Shown piece by piece: positions 1 through 9,060 of a stretch of 64,000 bases of DNA. Source of the DNA: Brachybacterium tyrofermentans. Lineage in GTDB: Bacteria > Actinomycetota > Actinomycetes > Actinomycetales > Dermabacteraceae. The translations under genes were made by a program, and so were the position numbers. The notes under the pieces are model-generated. The model did not search any database, was not told where the DNA came from, and was given only the letters and a program-made list of their open reading frames with translations. Numbering within the stretch: the stretch's first letter is position 1; every line of letters starts with the position of its first letter. The stretch covers positions 1-64,000 of the forward strand of contig NZ_JABUXW010000017.1 of assembly GCF_014897585.1 (NCBI RefSeq). The letters are read 5' to 3'.

Positions 1-697
<697 letters not shown>

Positions 698-941
698 GCA
701 GATCTCCTCCGTGTGCGGACCGGCCATCAACGGCGGATCGGTCGTGGCGGCGTACCGGGAGCGGGGTGCCGCCGAACGCCTGGTCGGATGCTCCGGCCGG
801 CGTCACGTCGCCTCGCGCGGAGCAGGGTGCCGCCCCACCACCCATGCTAGATGCGGGAAATCCTCCGACGTGGCACCGCACGCCCGGTTGCGCAGGACCT
901 TCACGAATACTGTTCCGCCTGACCACGGCGCCGCCGCGGTC

Positions 942-953
942 TACTCTGTCGCC
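942..953 (+). promoter_or_regulatory. -10 box for a leaderless transcript
   Basis: TACTCT at 942-947, six nt before the ATG at 954, and no ribosome site between. The spacing places the transcription start on the A of the start codon. Confidence 0.6.
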
Positions 954-1904
954 ATGACCTTCAACCCGAACGCGGAGATCCGCTCAGATAACGTCTCCCG
1001 CGCAGGTGGCGGCGGGGGAGGTGGTGGTTTTCGCCCCGGCGGTTTCCGCCCTGGGGGCCGCGGGCGCGGCGGCCTGAAGCTCGGCGGCGGCGGCGGTTGC
1101 GTGCTGGTCGTGATCCTGGTGATCTACATCGTCATGGGCGGCAACCCGCTCGATCTGCTCGGTGGATCCGATCCCACGACCACCCAGCAGGGCCCGGTCG
1201 CCGAGGGCGGTGCCCTGGAGGAGTGCCAGACCGGCGAGGACGCCAACCAGCGCGACGACTGCCTGGTGCAGGCGACCGTCGAATCCGCGGACTCCCTGTG
1301 GGCACAGCTCGCCCCGGAGTCCGGCATCGATTTCGTCGAGCCCACGGGCGCGATCTTCGACAGCACGGTCCAGACCGGGTGCGGTGCGGCGACGGCGGAC
1401 GTCGGCCCGTTCTACTGCCCCGCCGACTCGACCCTGTACGTCGACGTCTCCTTCTTCGACTCCCTGAGCTCGCAGTACGGGGCCGACGGCGGCCAGCTGG
1501 CGAAGATGTACGTCGTGGCCCACGAGTACGGCCATCACATCCAGAACCTGTCCGGCACGATGGATGGGCTGGATCGTCAGAGCACGGGGCCGCAGTCCGA
1601 CGGCGTGCGGCTCGAACTCCAGGCCGACTGCTACGCCGGGGTCTGGGCGAATCACGCCTCGACCTCCACCGACGACAACGGCCAGACGATGCTGTCCCCG
1701 CTCACCGAGGACGACATCGACTCCGCGCTGTCCGCGGCGAGCGCGGTGGGCGATGACCACATCCAGGGTGACGTCGCCGGTGGCGAGGTCCGCCCGGAGA
1801 CCTGGACCCACGGCTCCTCGGAGCAGCGACGGGCGTGGTTCACCACCGGCTATCAGGAGGGCACCGTGGCATCCTGCGACACCTTCTCCGCCGATCAGGT
1901 CTGA
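954..1904 (+). CDS. Neutral zinc metallopeptidase (YpfJ-type, PF04228)
   Basis: 316-residue membrane-anchored zinc metallopeptidase. The start at 954 is chosen because it follows a -10 box by 6 nt; the open frame continues upstream without support. Residues 15-45 are a Gly/Arg-rich stretch (FRPGGFRPGGRGRGG), followed by one membrane segment around residues 50-62 (CVLVVILVIYIVMG), so the catalytic domain should face outward. HEYGHH at residues 190-195 is the zinc-binding HExxH motif, and ELQADCYAGVW about 35 residues later supplies the conserved acidic region of the family. The family is widespread in bacteria; its physiological substrate is not known. It converges with pyrE, the two ends being separated only by an 18-bp tandem repeat. 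Confidence 0.9.
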   Translation: MTFNPNAEIRSDNVSRAGGGGGGGGFRPGGFRPGGRGRGGLKLGGGGGCVLVVILVIYIVMGGNPLDLLGGSDPTTTQQGPVAEGGALEECQTGEDANQRDDCLVQATVESADSLWAQLAPESGIDFVEPTGAIFDSTVQTGCGAATADVGPFYCPADSTLYVDVSFFDSLSSQYGADGGQLAKMYVVAHEYGHHIQNLSGTMDGLDRQSTGPQSDGVRLELQADCYAGVWANHASTSTDDNGQTMLSPLTEDDIDSALSAASAVGDDHIQGDVAGGEVRPETWTHGSSEQRRAWFTTGYQEGTVASCDTFSADQV

Positions 1905-1910
1905 GGGACC

Positions 1911-2000
1911 CGCTGGGCGGGTGCGAGCCGCTGGACAGACGAGAGCCGCTGGACAGACGAGACCTGCTGGGCAGGCGCGATCTGCTGGACCGGCGCGGTC
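1911..2000. repeat. 18-bp tandem repeat, 5 units, between convergent genes
   Basis: Five consecutive 18-bp units starting at 1911, 1929, 1947, 1965 and 1983, for example CGCTGGACAGACGAGAGC and TGCTGGACCGGCGCGGTC. The last unit runs into the pyrE stop codon (1999-2001, minus strand). A second array with the same period and core CTGGnCCGGCGC is at 29433-29522. Confidence 0.85.
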
Positions 2001-2610
2001 AGATCTCCAGCTCGGAGATGTCGTAGGCGTAGAGGTAGCGGTACCCGGCGGCCTCGACGGCCTCACGGGACGCCTCGGAACGGTGCACGATCACCGCGAC
2101 CGCGGCGATGTCCGCACCGGCCTCGGTGAGCGCCTCACAGGCGGTCAGCACGCTGCCGCCGGTGGTGGAGGTGTCCTCGACGGCGATGACCCGACGCCCG
2201 GAGACCTCGGGGCCCTCGATGCGACGCTGCAGGCCGTGGGCCTTGTTGGCCTTGCGCACCACGAAGGAGTCCAGCGGGGCGCCCGAGCCGCCCGCTGCGG
2301 CGTCGTAGGCGGACGCATGCATGATCGAGGTGGCGACGGGATCCGCGCCGAGGGTGAGCCCGCCGACGGCCTCGACGCCGGGCACGAGGCCCTCGCGGCG
2401 CAGCAGATCCAGCATCACGCGACCCACGAGCGGAGCCGCCTCATGGTGCAGGGTGATGCGGCGCAGGTCGACGTAGTGGTCGGCCTCGGCGCCCGAGGAG
2501 AGGATGACGTGACCGCGCACCACGGCGAGGTCACGGATCAGCTCGCGCAACCGCTCACGCGCGACATCGATCGGGGCGGACGGGTCAGGAGCTGAGGTGG
2601 TCTGGCGCAT
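1999..2610 (-). CDS. pyrE: Orotate phosphoribosyltransferase
   Basis: Transfers the phosphoribosyl group of PRPP to orotate, giving orotidine 5'-monophosphate in pyrimidine synthesis (cytoplasmic). 203 residues, close to the usual family length. The PRPP-binding motif is VIAVEDTSTTGGS; VVRKANKAHGLQRRIEG is the flexible-loop region and YVDLRRITLH the N-terminal substrate site. The ATG at 2610 follows a TATCCT -10 box by 6 nt with no ribosome site, so it is probably leaderless and has its own promoter although an SDR gene lies 76 bp upstream on the same strand. The other pyr genes are not in the window. Its 3' end touches an 18-bp tandem repeat. Confidence 0.95.
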   Translation of the reverse strand: MRQTTSAPDPSAPIDVARERLRELIRDLAVVRGHVILSSGAEADHYVDLRRITLHHEAAPLVGRVMLDLLRREGLVPGVEAVGGLTLGADPVATSIMHASAYDAAAGGSGAPLDSFVVRKANKAHGLQRRIEGPEVSGRRVIAVEDTSTTGGSVLTACEALTEAGADIAAVAVIVHRSEASREAVEAAGYRYLYAYDISELEI

Positions 2611-2622
2611 ACGGACAGGATA
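2611..2622 (-). promoter_or_regulatory. -10 box of leaderless pyrE
   Basis: Minus-strand TATCCT (2622-2617) followed by six bases and the ATG of pyrE. Confidence 0.6.
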
Positions 2623-2686
2623 ATGGACCGTGCCGCCTCCCCTCCTGTCGACCGTCCGCCCTGTGCCTAGTCCTTATGCCTCGTCC

Positions 2687-3535
2687 TCATGTCTCGTCGT
2701 CCCGCTGCCACGGCGCCCGGAGCGCGCGGCGGGACGCCTTCCGCTGGGACTGGAGCACTGCCCGCTGCTGGAACCGGCGGTACCAGTTCGGGGAGGTCAT
2801 CGCTCGGATGAGCGGCCTGGGCGCGATCCGGGAGAACTCCCCGGCGGTCCGGTACTTGACCGAGGGGATCGACAGCACGGTGCCCTTGGCGGTGTCCTTG
2901 AGGGCCTGCTCGACCACGAACGGCGCCTTCAACCAGGTGACGCGGGGCATGCCGTCCATGGACATCGCGGCGCGCTCATGGAACTCGGTCTGCACGAATC
3001 CGGGCAGCAGGGCCGTGGCGGTGACGCCCGTACCCTTGAGCTCCATCGCGAGCGACTCGGTGAAGACGGTGACCCAGCTCTTGGAGGCGGCGTACGGGCC
3101 GGCTGTCGTATAGCCCGCCAGCGAGCTCACGTTGAGGATCGCGCCGCGCCGCCGCTGCACCATGGTGCGGGCTGCGGCATGGGAGAGCACCAGGACAGCC
3201 TTCATGAGGGTGTCCATCTGCTTCTCATGGTCCTCGACCCCGATGTCGAGGAAGCCTCCGCGCAGTCCGTAGCCGGCGTTGTTGATCAGCAGATCGATCC
3301 GGTCGACGGGATCGGTGAGACGGACCGCGACCCGCTCCAGCCGCTCCCGTTCCGAGAGGTCCGCGGGGAGGATCTCGACACGGACGTCGTGGACGTCGCG
3401 GATCTGCTCGGACACAGCATGGAGCCGGTCCTCATCCCGTGAGACCAGCACGAGATCATGACCTGTGCCTGCCAGCTGCCAGGCGAATTCCAGACCCAGT
3501 CCTGATGTCGAACCGGTCACGAGTGCGCGCGCCAT
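2687..3535 (-). CDS. Short-chain dehydrogenase/reductase (SDR)
   Basis: NAD(P)-dependent oxidoreductase of the classical SDR family, 282 residues from the chosen start. The Rossmann glycine motif TGSTSGLG lies at the N-terminus, NNAGYG near residue 88, the active-site serine in NVSSLAGYT and the catalytic YAASK further on. A C-terminal extension after SIPSVKYR is rich in Arg and hydrophobic residues, as in DltE-like SDRs. Two ATGs are possible (3541 and 3535); 3535 is preferred because TAAGAT lies exactly six bases upstream and no ribosome site exists for either. The substrate cannot be deduced. A degenerate 13-bp triple repeat (2662-2700) spans its stop codon. Confidence 0.85.
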   Translation of the reverse strand: MARALVTGSTSGLGLEFAWQLAGTGHDLVLVSRDEDRLHAVSEQIRDVHDVRVEILPADLSERERLERVAVRLTDPVDRIDLLINNAGYGLRGGFLDIGVEDHEKQMDTLMKAVLVLSHAAARTMVQRRRGAILNVSSLAGYTTAGPYAASKSWVTVFTESLAMELKGTGVTATALLPGFVQTEFHERAAMSMDGMPRVTWLKAPFVVEQALKDTAKGTVLSIPSVKYRTAGEFSRIAPRPLIRAMTSPNWYRRFQQRAVLQSQRKASRRALRAPWQRDDET

Positions 3536-3547
3536 GGGCATATCTTA
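3536..3547 (-). promoter_or_regulatory. -10 box of leaderless SDR gene
   Basis: Minus-strand TAAGAT (3547-3542), six bases before the ATG at 3535. It decides between two candidate starts. Confidence 0.55.
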
Positions 3548-3596
3548 CGACTGCCCGGAGCGTCCCGAGGCCCGCTCTGCACCGTCCCGCGCCCCG

Positions 3597-3609
3597 TAGG
3601 ATCGTGGGC
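3597..3609 (+). promoter_or_regulatory. -10 box of leaderless xth
   Basis: TAGGAT at 3597-3602, seven bases before the ATG at 3610. The divergent SDR -10 box is 50 bp away, so the two promoters share a very compact intergenic region. Confidence 0.55.
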
Positions 3610-4410
3610 ATGCGTATCGCCACCTGGAACATCAACTCGCTGCGGGCACGGATGGACCGTGTGCTCGCCTTCCTGGAGCGTCACGAGGTCGACGTCCTCG
3701 CTCTGCAGGAGACCAAGGCCAAGCCCGAGCAGCTGGACCTCACGGCGCTGCAGGACGCCGGGTACGAGGTCAGCGCTCATGGCCTGAACCAGTGGAACGG
3801 GGTCGCCCTGATCTCGCGCGTCGGCCTGAGCGACGTGCAGACCCAGCTGCCGGCGGTCCCCAGCTATCCCGAGGACGAGACTGGGGTGGTCGAGGCCCGC
3901 GCGCTCAGCGGGGTCGTCGGCGACGGGCTGCGGATCTGGTCGCTGTACGTGCCCAACGGCCGCGAGGTGGACCATCCCCACTACGCGTACAAGCTGCGAT
4001 GGCTGGAGGCGCTGCGCGCCGAGGGCGAGCGCGAGCTCACCGCCGATGAGGCCTCCCGCACCGTGCTGGTGGGCGACTTCAACGTAGCCCCGCTCGACGA
4101 GGACGTGTGGGACATGGACGCCTTCGAGGGGAAGACGCACGTCACCGAGCCCGAGCGGTCGGCGTTCCGCTCGATCGTCGACGCCGGCTACGCCGACGTG
4201 GTACGACCTGACCACGAGGGCCCCGGCGTCTACACCTACTGGGACTACCAGGCGCTGCGGTTCCCGAAGAAGGAAGGGATGCGCATCGATTTCGTGCTCG
4301 GCTCCCCGGCGGTGCAGTCGGCGGTGACCGGATCCTTCATCGACCGCGAAGAGCGCAAGGGCAAGGGCGCCTCGGACCACGCGCCCGTCGTGGTCGATCT
4401 GGATCTCTGA
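3610..4410 (+). CDS. xth: Exodeoxyribonuclease III
   Basis: AP endonuclease / 3'-5' exonuclease of base excision repair, 266 residues. It begins MRIATWNINSLRAR, where the Asn of the NxNS motif binds metal; LQETKAK carries the metal-binding Glu, YVPNG the catalytic Tyr region, GDFNVAP the Asp/Asn pair and SDHAPVVVDLDL the terminal Asp-His. All active-site motifs of the ExoIII family are present. The start at 3610 is preferred over upstream in-frame codons because a -10 box lies 7 nt before it. It diverges from the SDR gene. The final codons and stop are duplicated in a 15-bp tandem repeat. Confidence 0.95.
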   Translation: MRIATWNINSLRARMDRVLAFLERHEVDVLALQETKAKPEQLDLTALQDAGYEVSAHGLNQWNGVALISRVGLSDVQTQLPAVPSYPEDETGVVEARALSGVVGDGLRIWSLYVPNGREVDHPHYAYKLRWLEALRAEGERELTADEASRTVLVGDFNVAPLDEDVWDMDAFEGKTHVTEPERSAFRSIVDAGYADVVRPDHEGPGVYTYWDYQALRFPKKEGMRIDFVLGSPAVQSAVTGSFIDREERKGKGASDHAPVVVDLDL

Positions 4411-4429
4411 GACATGGACTTCTGAGACG
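4400..4429. repeat. 15-bp tandem duplication across the xth stop codon
   Basis: GGATCTCTGAGACAT followed by GGACTTCTGAGACGG. Each unit contains TGA; the first is the xth stop codon. Confidence 0.6.
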
Positions 4430-4686
4430 GAGCGGAACCGGGCTCACAGAGCGGTGAGCCCGGGACGCCGCCCGCGGGTTCGGACGCCGCCCGCGGCCCC
4501 AGGAGGCCCGTGGCGGGTTCGAGAGGCGGTCCGTGAATCCGGCGCCGACCGTGAGCTCGAGGAGCCCTGTCTCTGGCGGGCACTGACTCCGCGCGGTACG
4601 GCCGGGCGTCGCCTTCGCGGCAGGGCCTCGCCGTGATGCCAGGGCGTCGCCCTGAGGGGCGGCGGAATCGCCCGGCGCAGAATGAT

Positions 4687-4720
4687 GGAGCGGTGTCGCG
4701 ATCACTCGCGACACCGCTCC
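4687..4720. terminator. Hairpin, 15-bp perfect stem, TCAC loop
   Basis: GGAGCGGTGTCGCGA (4687-4701) pairs perfectly with 4706-4720 around a four-base loop. No T tract follows. It lies 277 bp after xth and before the tad promoter region, so it probably ends xth transcription. Confidence 0.55.
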
Positions 4721-4841
4721 GCACGATCCGTGAGCATCGGTATCAGGCGTGCAAAGTGTTTGGCTGCGGTGGCGCTTTCGACGCCTCACAGCCGGTCCGT
4801 TGCGGGGACCAGTCGCACGTGGGTTCCGGTGCCGGTATTCG

Positions 4842-4864
4842 TGTTGTGCAGATCACACTACGCT
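4842..4864 (+). promoter_or_regulatory. Possible tad operon promoter with Crp/GlxR-like site
   Basis: TGTTGTGCAGATCACA (4842-4857) matches the right half of the TGTGA-N6-TCACA consensus well and the left half only partly. It is followed directly by TACGCT (4859-4864), a fair -10 box, about 130 bp before the first tad gene. The window encodes a Crp protein at 28588. Assignment is tentative. Confidence 0.3.
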
Positions 4865-4992
4865 GGACTTGAGGGGCACGCAAGCCCTCGGCCCCGGTGT
4901 CCTTCCGCCGTCCTTTCCTCCCCAGAGGGTGGTTGTCCACCGCCGTTGGGCCAGCCCTGCACAGAGCACCGCAGGGCGTCCACGATGACGGC

Positions 4993-6153
4993 ATGACCAG
5001 CACCTCAGCACCATCTCGACGAGCCATCGCGTCCGCTTCCGAGGTGCTCGACAGCGGCGCGAGAGCGATCCCTGCGGGCGCACCGACCGGCAGCCCGGTG
5101 CGCCGGCCCGCACGCTTCCCCGGAGCCTCACCGACCCCTCCCGCCTCGGCCGACGGGGCTGCTCCGCGAGCGCTCTGGGTCGGCGCGGATCCGGCCTTGC
5201 AGGAGCTGGTCCGCGACCACGCCACCGCCGTCGGCATCGAACTCCTCGACACCGCCGGAGACGCTGCGGTGAGGTGCCTGGTGACCGACGACGTCGCGCT
5301 CGGAGGGGACACGGCACCCGCCGCCCCGGGCCGCCTCCCCCTGCTGGTGGTGACCTCGCAGACCGACGTGCCCCGCGCACTGTGGGAGCGGGCGCTGGCC
5401 GCCGGTGCCCGCGCCGTGCTCGCCCTCCCTGACGGCTCCGAGGAGCTTCTCTCCCAGCTGACCGAGCTCGCCCGGCCTCGCGCGGCCTCCACGGTGATCG
5501 CCGTGGCAGGTGGATGCGGCGGCGCCGGCACCTCGAGCTTCGCCGCCCGGCTGGCGGCTGCGGCACGGCCCTCCGGACCCGTCGTCCTGATCGATGCGGA
5601 CCCTCTGGGAGGAGGCCTCGACCTCCTGGTCGAGGGCACCGACGCGTCCGGCATCTCCTGGGAGGACGCGGCCGGCCTCGGTCCGGACGACGGGGTCGCG
5701 CTGCGGGACGGTCTTCCGCAGATCGACGAGATCGGGCTGCTGGGATCCCGGGCCCAGCTCGGGCCGGAACCGCCCGCCCTGTCACGCGTCCTCTCCGCGC
5801 TGACCCCGCTCGGGGGAACCGTCGTCGTGGACCTGGCCGACGCCCTGGTGCCGGTCGCGGCAGAGCATGCCGATCACCTCCTCCTGGTCGTCCCGGCCTC
5901 CGATCATGCGGTGCGTGCCGCCGCGCGCAGGCTGCGTACCTGGCGCCTCCCCGACGCCATCACCCAGGTGGTCGTGCGCCGACGGGGACCTCTGACCCCT
6001 GCCGAGGTCGCCGATGACCTCGCGCTCCCGCTGGCGGCCTCCTTCCGCGACGGCCCACGGGGCGCCGTACCGCTGCTCGACGTGCGCCGTCGAGGCGCCG
6101 ACCGGGCAGCGCGCCGGCTGCTGCAGCGCCTGCTCGCGGAGAGCCGGTCATGA
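4993..6153 (+). CDS. ssd: CpaE-like septum-site-determining protein (Ssd), Tad locus
   Basis: 386-residue member of the actinobacterial helicase/secretion-neighbourhood CpaE-like family, related to MinD/ParA ATPases; in Caulobacter CpaE positions the pilus secretin. N-terminal residues 1-55 are disordered; residues 60-150 form a receiver-like domain (RALWVGADPALQELV); residues 165 onward are a MinD-like domain. The P-loop region reads AGGCGGAGTSS, so the signature lysines of MinD-type Walker A motifs are missing, a known degeneracy of this family, while VVLIDADPLGGGLDLL is well kept. The ATG at 4993 is the first plausible start; no strong ribosome site is visible. It is the first gene of the tad operon and overlaps tadA by 4 nt (ATGA). 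Confidence 0.85.
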   Translation: MTSTSAPSRRAIASASEVLDSGARAIPAGAPTGSPVRRPARFPGASPTPPASADGAAPRALWVGADPALQELVRDHATAVGIELLDTAGDAAVRCLVTDDVALGGDTAPAAPGRLPLLVVTSQTDVPRALWERALAAGARAVLALPDGSEELLSQLTELARPRAASTVIAVAGGCGGAGTSSFAARLAAAARPSGPVVLIDADPLGGGLDLLVEGTDASGISWEDAAGLGPDDGVALRDGLPQIDEIGLLGSRAQLGPEPPALSRVLSALTPLGGTVVVDLADALVPVAAEHADHLLLVVPASDHAVRAAARRLRTWRLPDAITQVVVRRRGPLTPAEVADDLALPLAASFRDGPRGAVPLLDVRRRGADRAARRLLQRLLAESRS

Positions 6154-7490
6154 GCCCGGCGACGAGGGTCGGTCCTGATCAGGCACTCGCACCTCTCATA
6201 GATCTCGTCCGTGAGGACCTGGTCCGCAGCCCAGGAGTGGTCGACGTCCCGCGCGTCGCTCAGGCTCTTCGCCGCCAGGGCAGGGTCCTCGGCGCGGCCG
6301 CGACCCTCGATCTCACCGCCCGCATCCGCGACCACATCGATGGGCTCGGCCCACTGCAGCCCCTGGTCTCCGCCGGGGTCACCGACCTCCTGGTCAACGA
6401 CGACGGGTCGGTCTGGATCGACGATGCGGACGGGTTGCATGCTGCCGATCTGCACCTGGGCCCACAGCAGGCCCGCGATCTCGCAGTGCGCCTGGCCACC
6501 TCCGGAGGTCGCCGCCTGGACGACGCCGTGCCCTGGGTGGATGCGCATCTGCCCTCGGGGATCCGCCTCCACGCTGTGCTCCCGCCGCTGTCTCCCGGTG
6601 GTGCGATCGTGTCGCTGCGCCTGCCCGGCGGCGACGCGCTCGATCTCGAAGCGCTCGAGGCGCTCGGCGCCTTCGGCACGCACGGCCGGGACGTGCTGCT
6701 CGCGATCATCGCCTCTCGCCTCCCGTTCCTGGTCACCGGAGGAACCGGGACCGGGAAGTCCACGCTGCTGGCCGCCATGCTGCGAGAGGTCCCGCACGGC
6801 GAGCGGATCGTCGTGGTCGAGGACGTGCTGGAACTGGCCGTGGATCATCCGCACGTCGTGCACCTGCAGTCCCGTCATGCGAACAGCGAAGGCGCGGGAG
6901 CCGTGGACCTCGTCGCCCTGGTGCGTCAGAGCCTGCGCATGAGACCGGACCGGATCGTGCTCGGCGAGTGCCGGGGCGCCGAGATCCAGGAGCTGCTGCA
7001 AGCCCTGAACACCGGCCACGAGGGAGGCTGCGGCACGGTCCACGCCAACACGGCGCACGACGTCCCCGCCCGTCTGGAGGCCCTCGGCGCCCTGGGCGGG
7101 CTGGACCGCAGCGCCCTCGCCGCACAGGTCGCGAGCGCTCTCGAGGTCGTGATCCACCTCGGCCGCCGCACGGGGCGGCGGGTCCTGGAAGAGATCGCCC
7201 TGCTCCATCGCGCCGACGACGGCATGCTCCGGGCGACCACCGCCTGGCACATGGACGGCGCGGAGCTCCGGGACGGCCCGGCCGCCTCGGCGCTCGCGGC
7301 CCGGCTCGGCCGCACCGCCCCGGAGCACGGGCCGGCTCGACCCGAGACGCCGACGAGCCCCACGGCATCCGGCCTGTCCTCTCTCCCGGAGCTCGACGCG
7401 CGAACCGGTGACGTCCACGAGGGCGCTCACGAGGGCGCCCAGGGGACATCGGCCCATGGGTCCCACCGCTCCGGCAGGAGAGCGGCATGA
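6150..7490 (+). CDS. tadA: TadA/CpaF secretion ATPase
   Basis: 446-residue hexameric ATPase expected to power assembly of Flp/Tad pili at the cytoplasmic face of the membrane. The N-terminal domain contains [13 protein letters not shown]; Walker A is GGTGTGKST; the Asp box is [17 protein letters not shown]; Walker B is [12 protein letters not shown]; the His-box region [16 protein letters not shown] follows. All catalytic motifs of GspE/TadA ATPases are present. The final 80 residues are Ala/Gly/His-rich and not conserved. The ATGA overlaps on both sides indicate translational coupling with ssd and tadBC. This corresponds to the family TIGR03819 described in actinobacterial tad loci. Confidence 0.93.
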   Translation: MSPATRVGPDQALAPLIDLVREDLVRSPGVVDVPRVAQALRRQGRVLGAAATLDLTARIRDHIDGLGPLQPLVSAGVTDLLVNDDGSVWIDDADGLHAADLHLGPQQARDLAVRLATSGGRRLDDAVPWVDAHLPSGIRLHAVLPPLSPGGAIVSLRLPGGDALDLEALEALGAFGTHGRDVLLAIIASRLPFLVTGGTGTGKSTLLAAMLREVPHGERIVVVEDVLELAVDHPHVVHLQSRHANSEGAGAVDLVALVRQSLRMRPDRIVLGECRGAEIQELLQALNTGHEGGCGTVHANTAHDVPARLEALGALGGLDRSALAAQVASALEVVIHLGRRTGRRVLEEIALLHRADDGMLRATTAWHMDGAELRDGPAASALAARLGRTAPEHGPARPETPTSPTASGLSSLPELDARTGDVHEGAHEGAQGTSAHGSHRSGRRAA

Positions 7491-8599
7491 CCCTCCTCCT
7501 GGCTCTCACGGTGCTGGCTCTCCTCACCACGCTCGCGGTGGCCTGGGGCGCCGCTCCCCCGCCCCTCGCCATCGGGCCCCGGGCCCGACCGGGGCGGGCC
7601 CGGCGGGCAGCCGCCGGGCGCCTCGAGGTCGCCAGGATGGTGGAGCAGCTGGCCACGGTGATCAATTCCGGCGCCGGTCTCCGGCAGGCATGGAGCGCCG
7701 TCGCCCGCTCGCTCCCAGCGGGCGAGCTGACCGACCTGGCACGTGCGGCGGGCGCCGGCGCCGACCCTCGACGCGCCGCAACAGGCACTCTGGCCTCCTC
7801 CGAGGCGATCAGCTCCCTGGGCGCTGCGCTCGCCGTGGCCGAACGCACCGGCGCGCCCACCTCCGGACTGCTGCAGAGCCTGGCGGAGGCCCTGCGCGAC
7901 CTGCACGATGCCGCTCAGGCACGCCGCAGCGCCTTCACCGGCCCGCGGTCCACGGCCCGGATCCTGCTCGTCCTGCCTCTGGCCGGTCTCGGGCTGGGCA
8001 TGCTGCTCGGGGGTGATCCGCTGCGCCTGCTGATCGACTCGCCCGCCGGGAACCTGCTGGGTGCTCTCGGCATCGCGCTGACGGGCCTGGGGTGGTGGTG
8101 GATGCAGCGGCTGATCCGTCGGGCCGATCCCCCGTCGACGGAGCGTGTGGATCCCTCGGTGGTGCTCGAGCTGATCGCCGGGGCGCTGGAATCCGGGCTG
8201 CCGCTGGCGCGCTCCGTCCGCTCGGTCGCCCAGGCCCTCGCTGCTGGGCCCGACGCCGAATCGCTCACCCGAGCGGCGACGGCCCTCGAGGCCGGGCTCG
8301 CCCCCGAGCTCGCCACAGCGGACCTGCCCTCGGAGTTCGCCGCGCTCAGAGAATCCGCGATCCTCGCCGAATCGGCTGGCGCCGACCTCTCCCGGGTGCT
8401 GCGCTCCGCCGCCCGGGACGCCCGCCGGGGCCGGGCCCGGGACTCCGAGGTGCGAGCGGCCCAGCTCGCGGTGCGCCTCGTCCTGCCCACCGGGGTGGCG
8501 CTGCTTCCCGCCTTCGTGGTCCTCGGGATCATCCCGACGGTGATCTCCCTGCTCGGGGGCACTATCGCCCTCACCACGACGGGAGGCACCCCGCTATGA
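7487..8599 (+). CDS. Fused TadB-TadC type II secretion F domain protein
   Basis: 370-residue inner-membrane platform protein of the Tad pilus. It appears to contain two T2SSF domains: residues 45-160 (VEQLATVINSGAGLRQAW... ISSLGAALAVAERTG), then two membrane segments (about 161-205, ILLVLPLAGLGLGMLL and LLGALGIALTGLGWWWM), then a second domain (about 225-320, VLELIAGALESGLPLARSV... ESAILAESAGADLSRVL) and a final membrane pair near 330-360. In most loci TadB and TadC are separate proteins. Here a single open frame with no internal stop carries both, so this is either a true fusion or a compact duplicate. It starts inside tadA by 4 nt. Confidence 0.85.
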   Translation: MTLLLALTVLALLTTLAVAWGAAPPPLAIGPRARPGRARRAAAGRLEVARMVEQLATVINSGAGLRQAWSAVARSLPAGELTDLARAAGAGADPRRAATGTLASSEAISSLGAALAVAERTGAPTSGLLQSLAEALRDLHDAAQARRSAFTGPRSTARILLVLPLAGLGLGMLLGGDPLRLLIDSPAGNLLGALGIALTGLGWWWMQRLIRRADPPSTERVDPSVVLELIAGALESGLPLARSVRSVAQALAAGPDAESLTRAATALEAGLAPELATADLPSEFAALRESAILAESAGADLSRVLRSAARDARRGRARDSEVRAAQLAVRLVLPTGVALLPAFVVLGIIPTVISLLGGTIALTTTGGTPL

Positions 8600-8850
8600 G
8601 CCGGGCGTCCACCCGGCCCGTGCCCTGCCCTTGCTCTGCCCCTTCTCGCCCCGCCGAGCGCTCCGTCGTGTGCGCCATCGCGCACCCCGCCGTGCGCTCC
8701 GTCGTGAGCAGGGCTCCCTCCGTGCGTCGGTCCCTTCCCGGGTCGACGCCGGGCAGCCACGGCTGCCTACCCGGACCGCCATACGACGGTCCGAACCGAG
8801 CGGCGCCCGCCGCTCGCCACCGGGCGGTGCCCACCGCCCACGAAGAGTAG
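8596..8850 (+). CDS. Doubtful 84-residue ORF between tadBC and the pilin
   Basis: The ATG overlaps the tadBC stop by 4 nt, as do the other junctions of this operon, and the frame stays open to just before the pilin ribosome site. The predicted product is Pro/Ser/Arg/Ala-rich with no membrane segment or motif, and the DNA contains short repeats such as CGCTCCGTCGTG. It may be a spacer that is merely open because of high GC. No function assigned. Confidence 0.25.
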   Translation: MSRASTRPVPCPCSAPSRPAERSVVCAIAHPAVRSVVSRAPSVRRSLPGSTPGSHGCLPGPPYDGPNRAAPAARHRAVPTAHEE

Positions 8851-8859
8851 GAGAACACC

Positions 8860-9060
8860 ATGTCCGCCACGAAGAACCGGATGCGCCGCTCCCTCGATCG
8901 CGTGATGCGCGACGAGACCGGCGCCTCCACCGCGGAGTACGCCATCACGGTCCTCGCCGCGTGCGGGTTCGCCGCTGTCCTGGTCGCGCTGCTGGCCTCC
9001 GGAGAGGTGCGCGAGCTCCTGATGGGCATCATCACCTCTGCGCTGTCGATGGGGTCGTGA
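8860..9060 (+). CDS. DUF4244 Flp-type pilin precursor
   Basis: 66-residue protein with a basic N-terminus, the type IV pilin-like segment ETGASTAEYAITVLAACGFAAVLVALL and a short C-terminus. The Glu of AEY is the position equivalent to Glu5 of mature type IV/Flp pilins and cleavage by a prepilin peptidase would be expected just before TAEYA or near it. DUF4244 proteins occur at this position in actinobacterial tad loci and are regarded as the major pilin. A clear AGGAG ribosome site precedes the ATG, stronger than those of its neighbours, as expected for an abundant structural protein. It overlaps the next gene by one base (TGATG). Confidence 0.88.
   Translation: MSATKNRMRRSLDRVMRDETGASTAEYAITVLAACGFAAVLVALLASGEVRELLMGIITSALSMGS

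Larger units (their letters stand above)
4411..4992. other. 582-bp intergenic region upstream of the tad operon
   Basis: No convincing gene on either strand; the open frames here are GC-rich shadows. It holds the xth-end repeat, a GC-rich stretch with two copies of ACGCCGCCCGCGG, a 15-bp stem hairpin (4687-4720), and a probable promoter with a Crp-like half site near 4842-4864. Confidence 0.6.

Noticed and set aside
984-2066. A 360-codon minus-strand frame
   Set aside because: Antisense to the zinc metallopeptidase and running into pyrE in another frame; low-complexity product.
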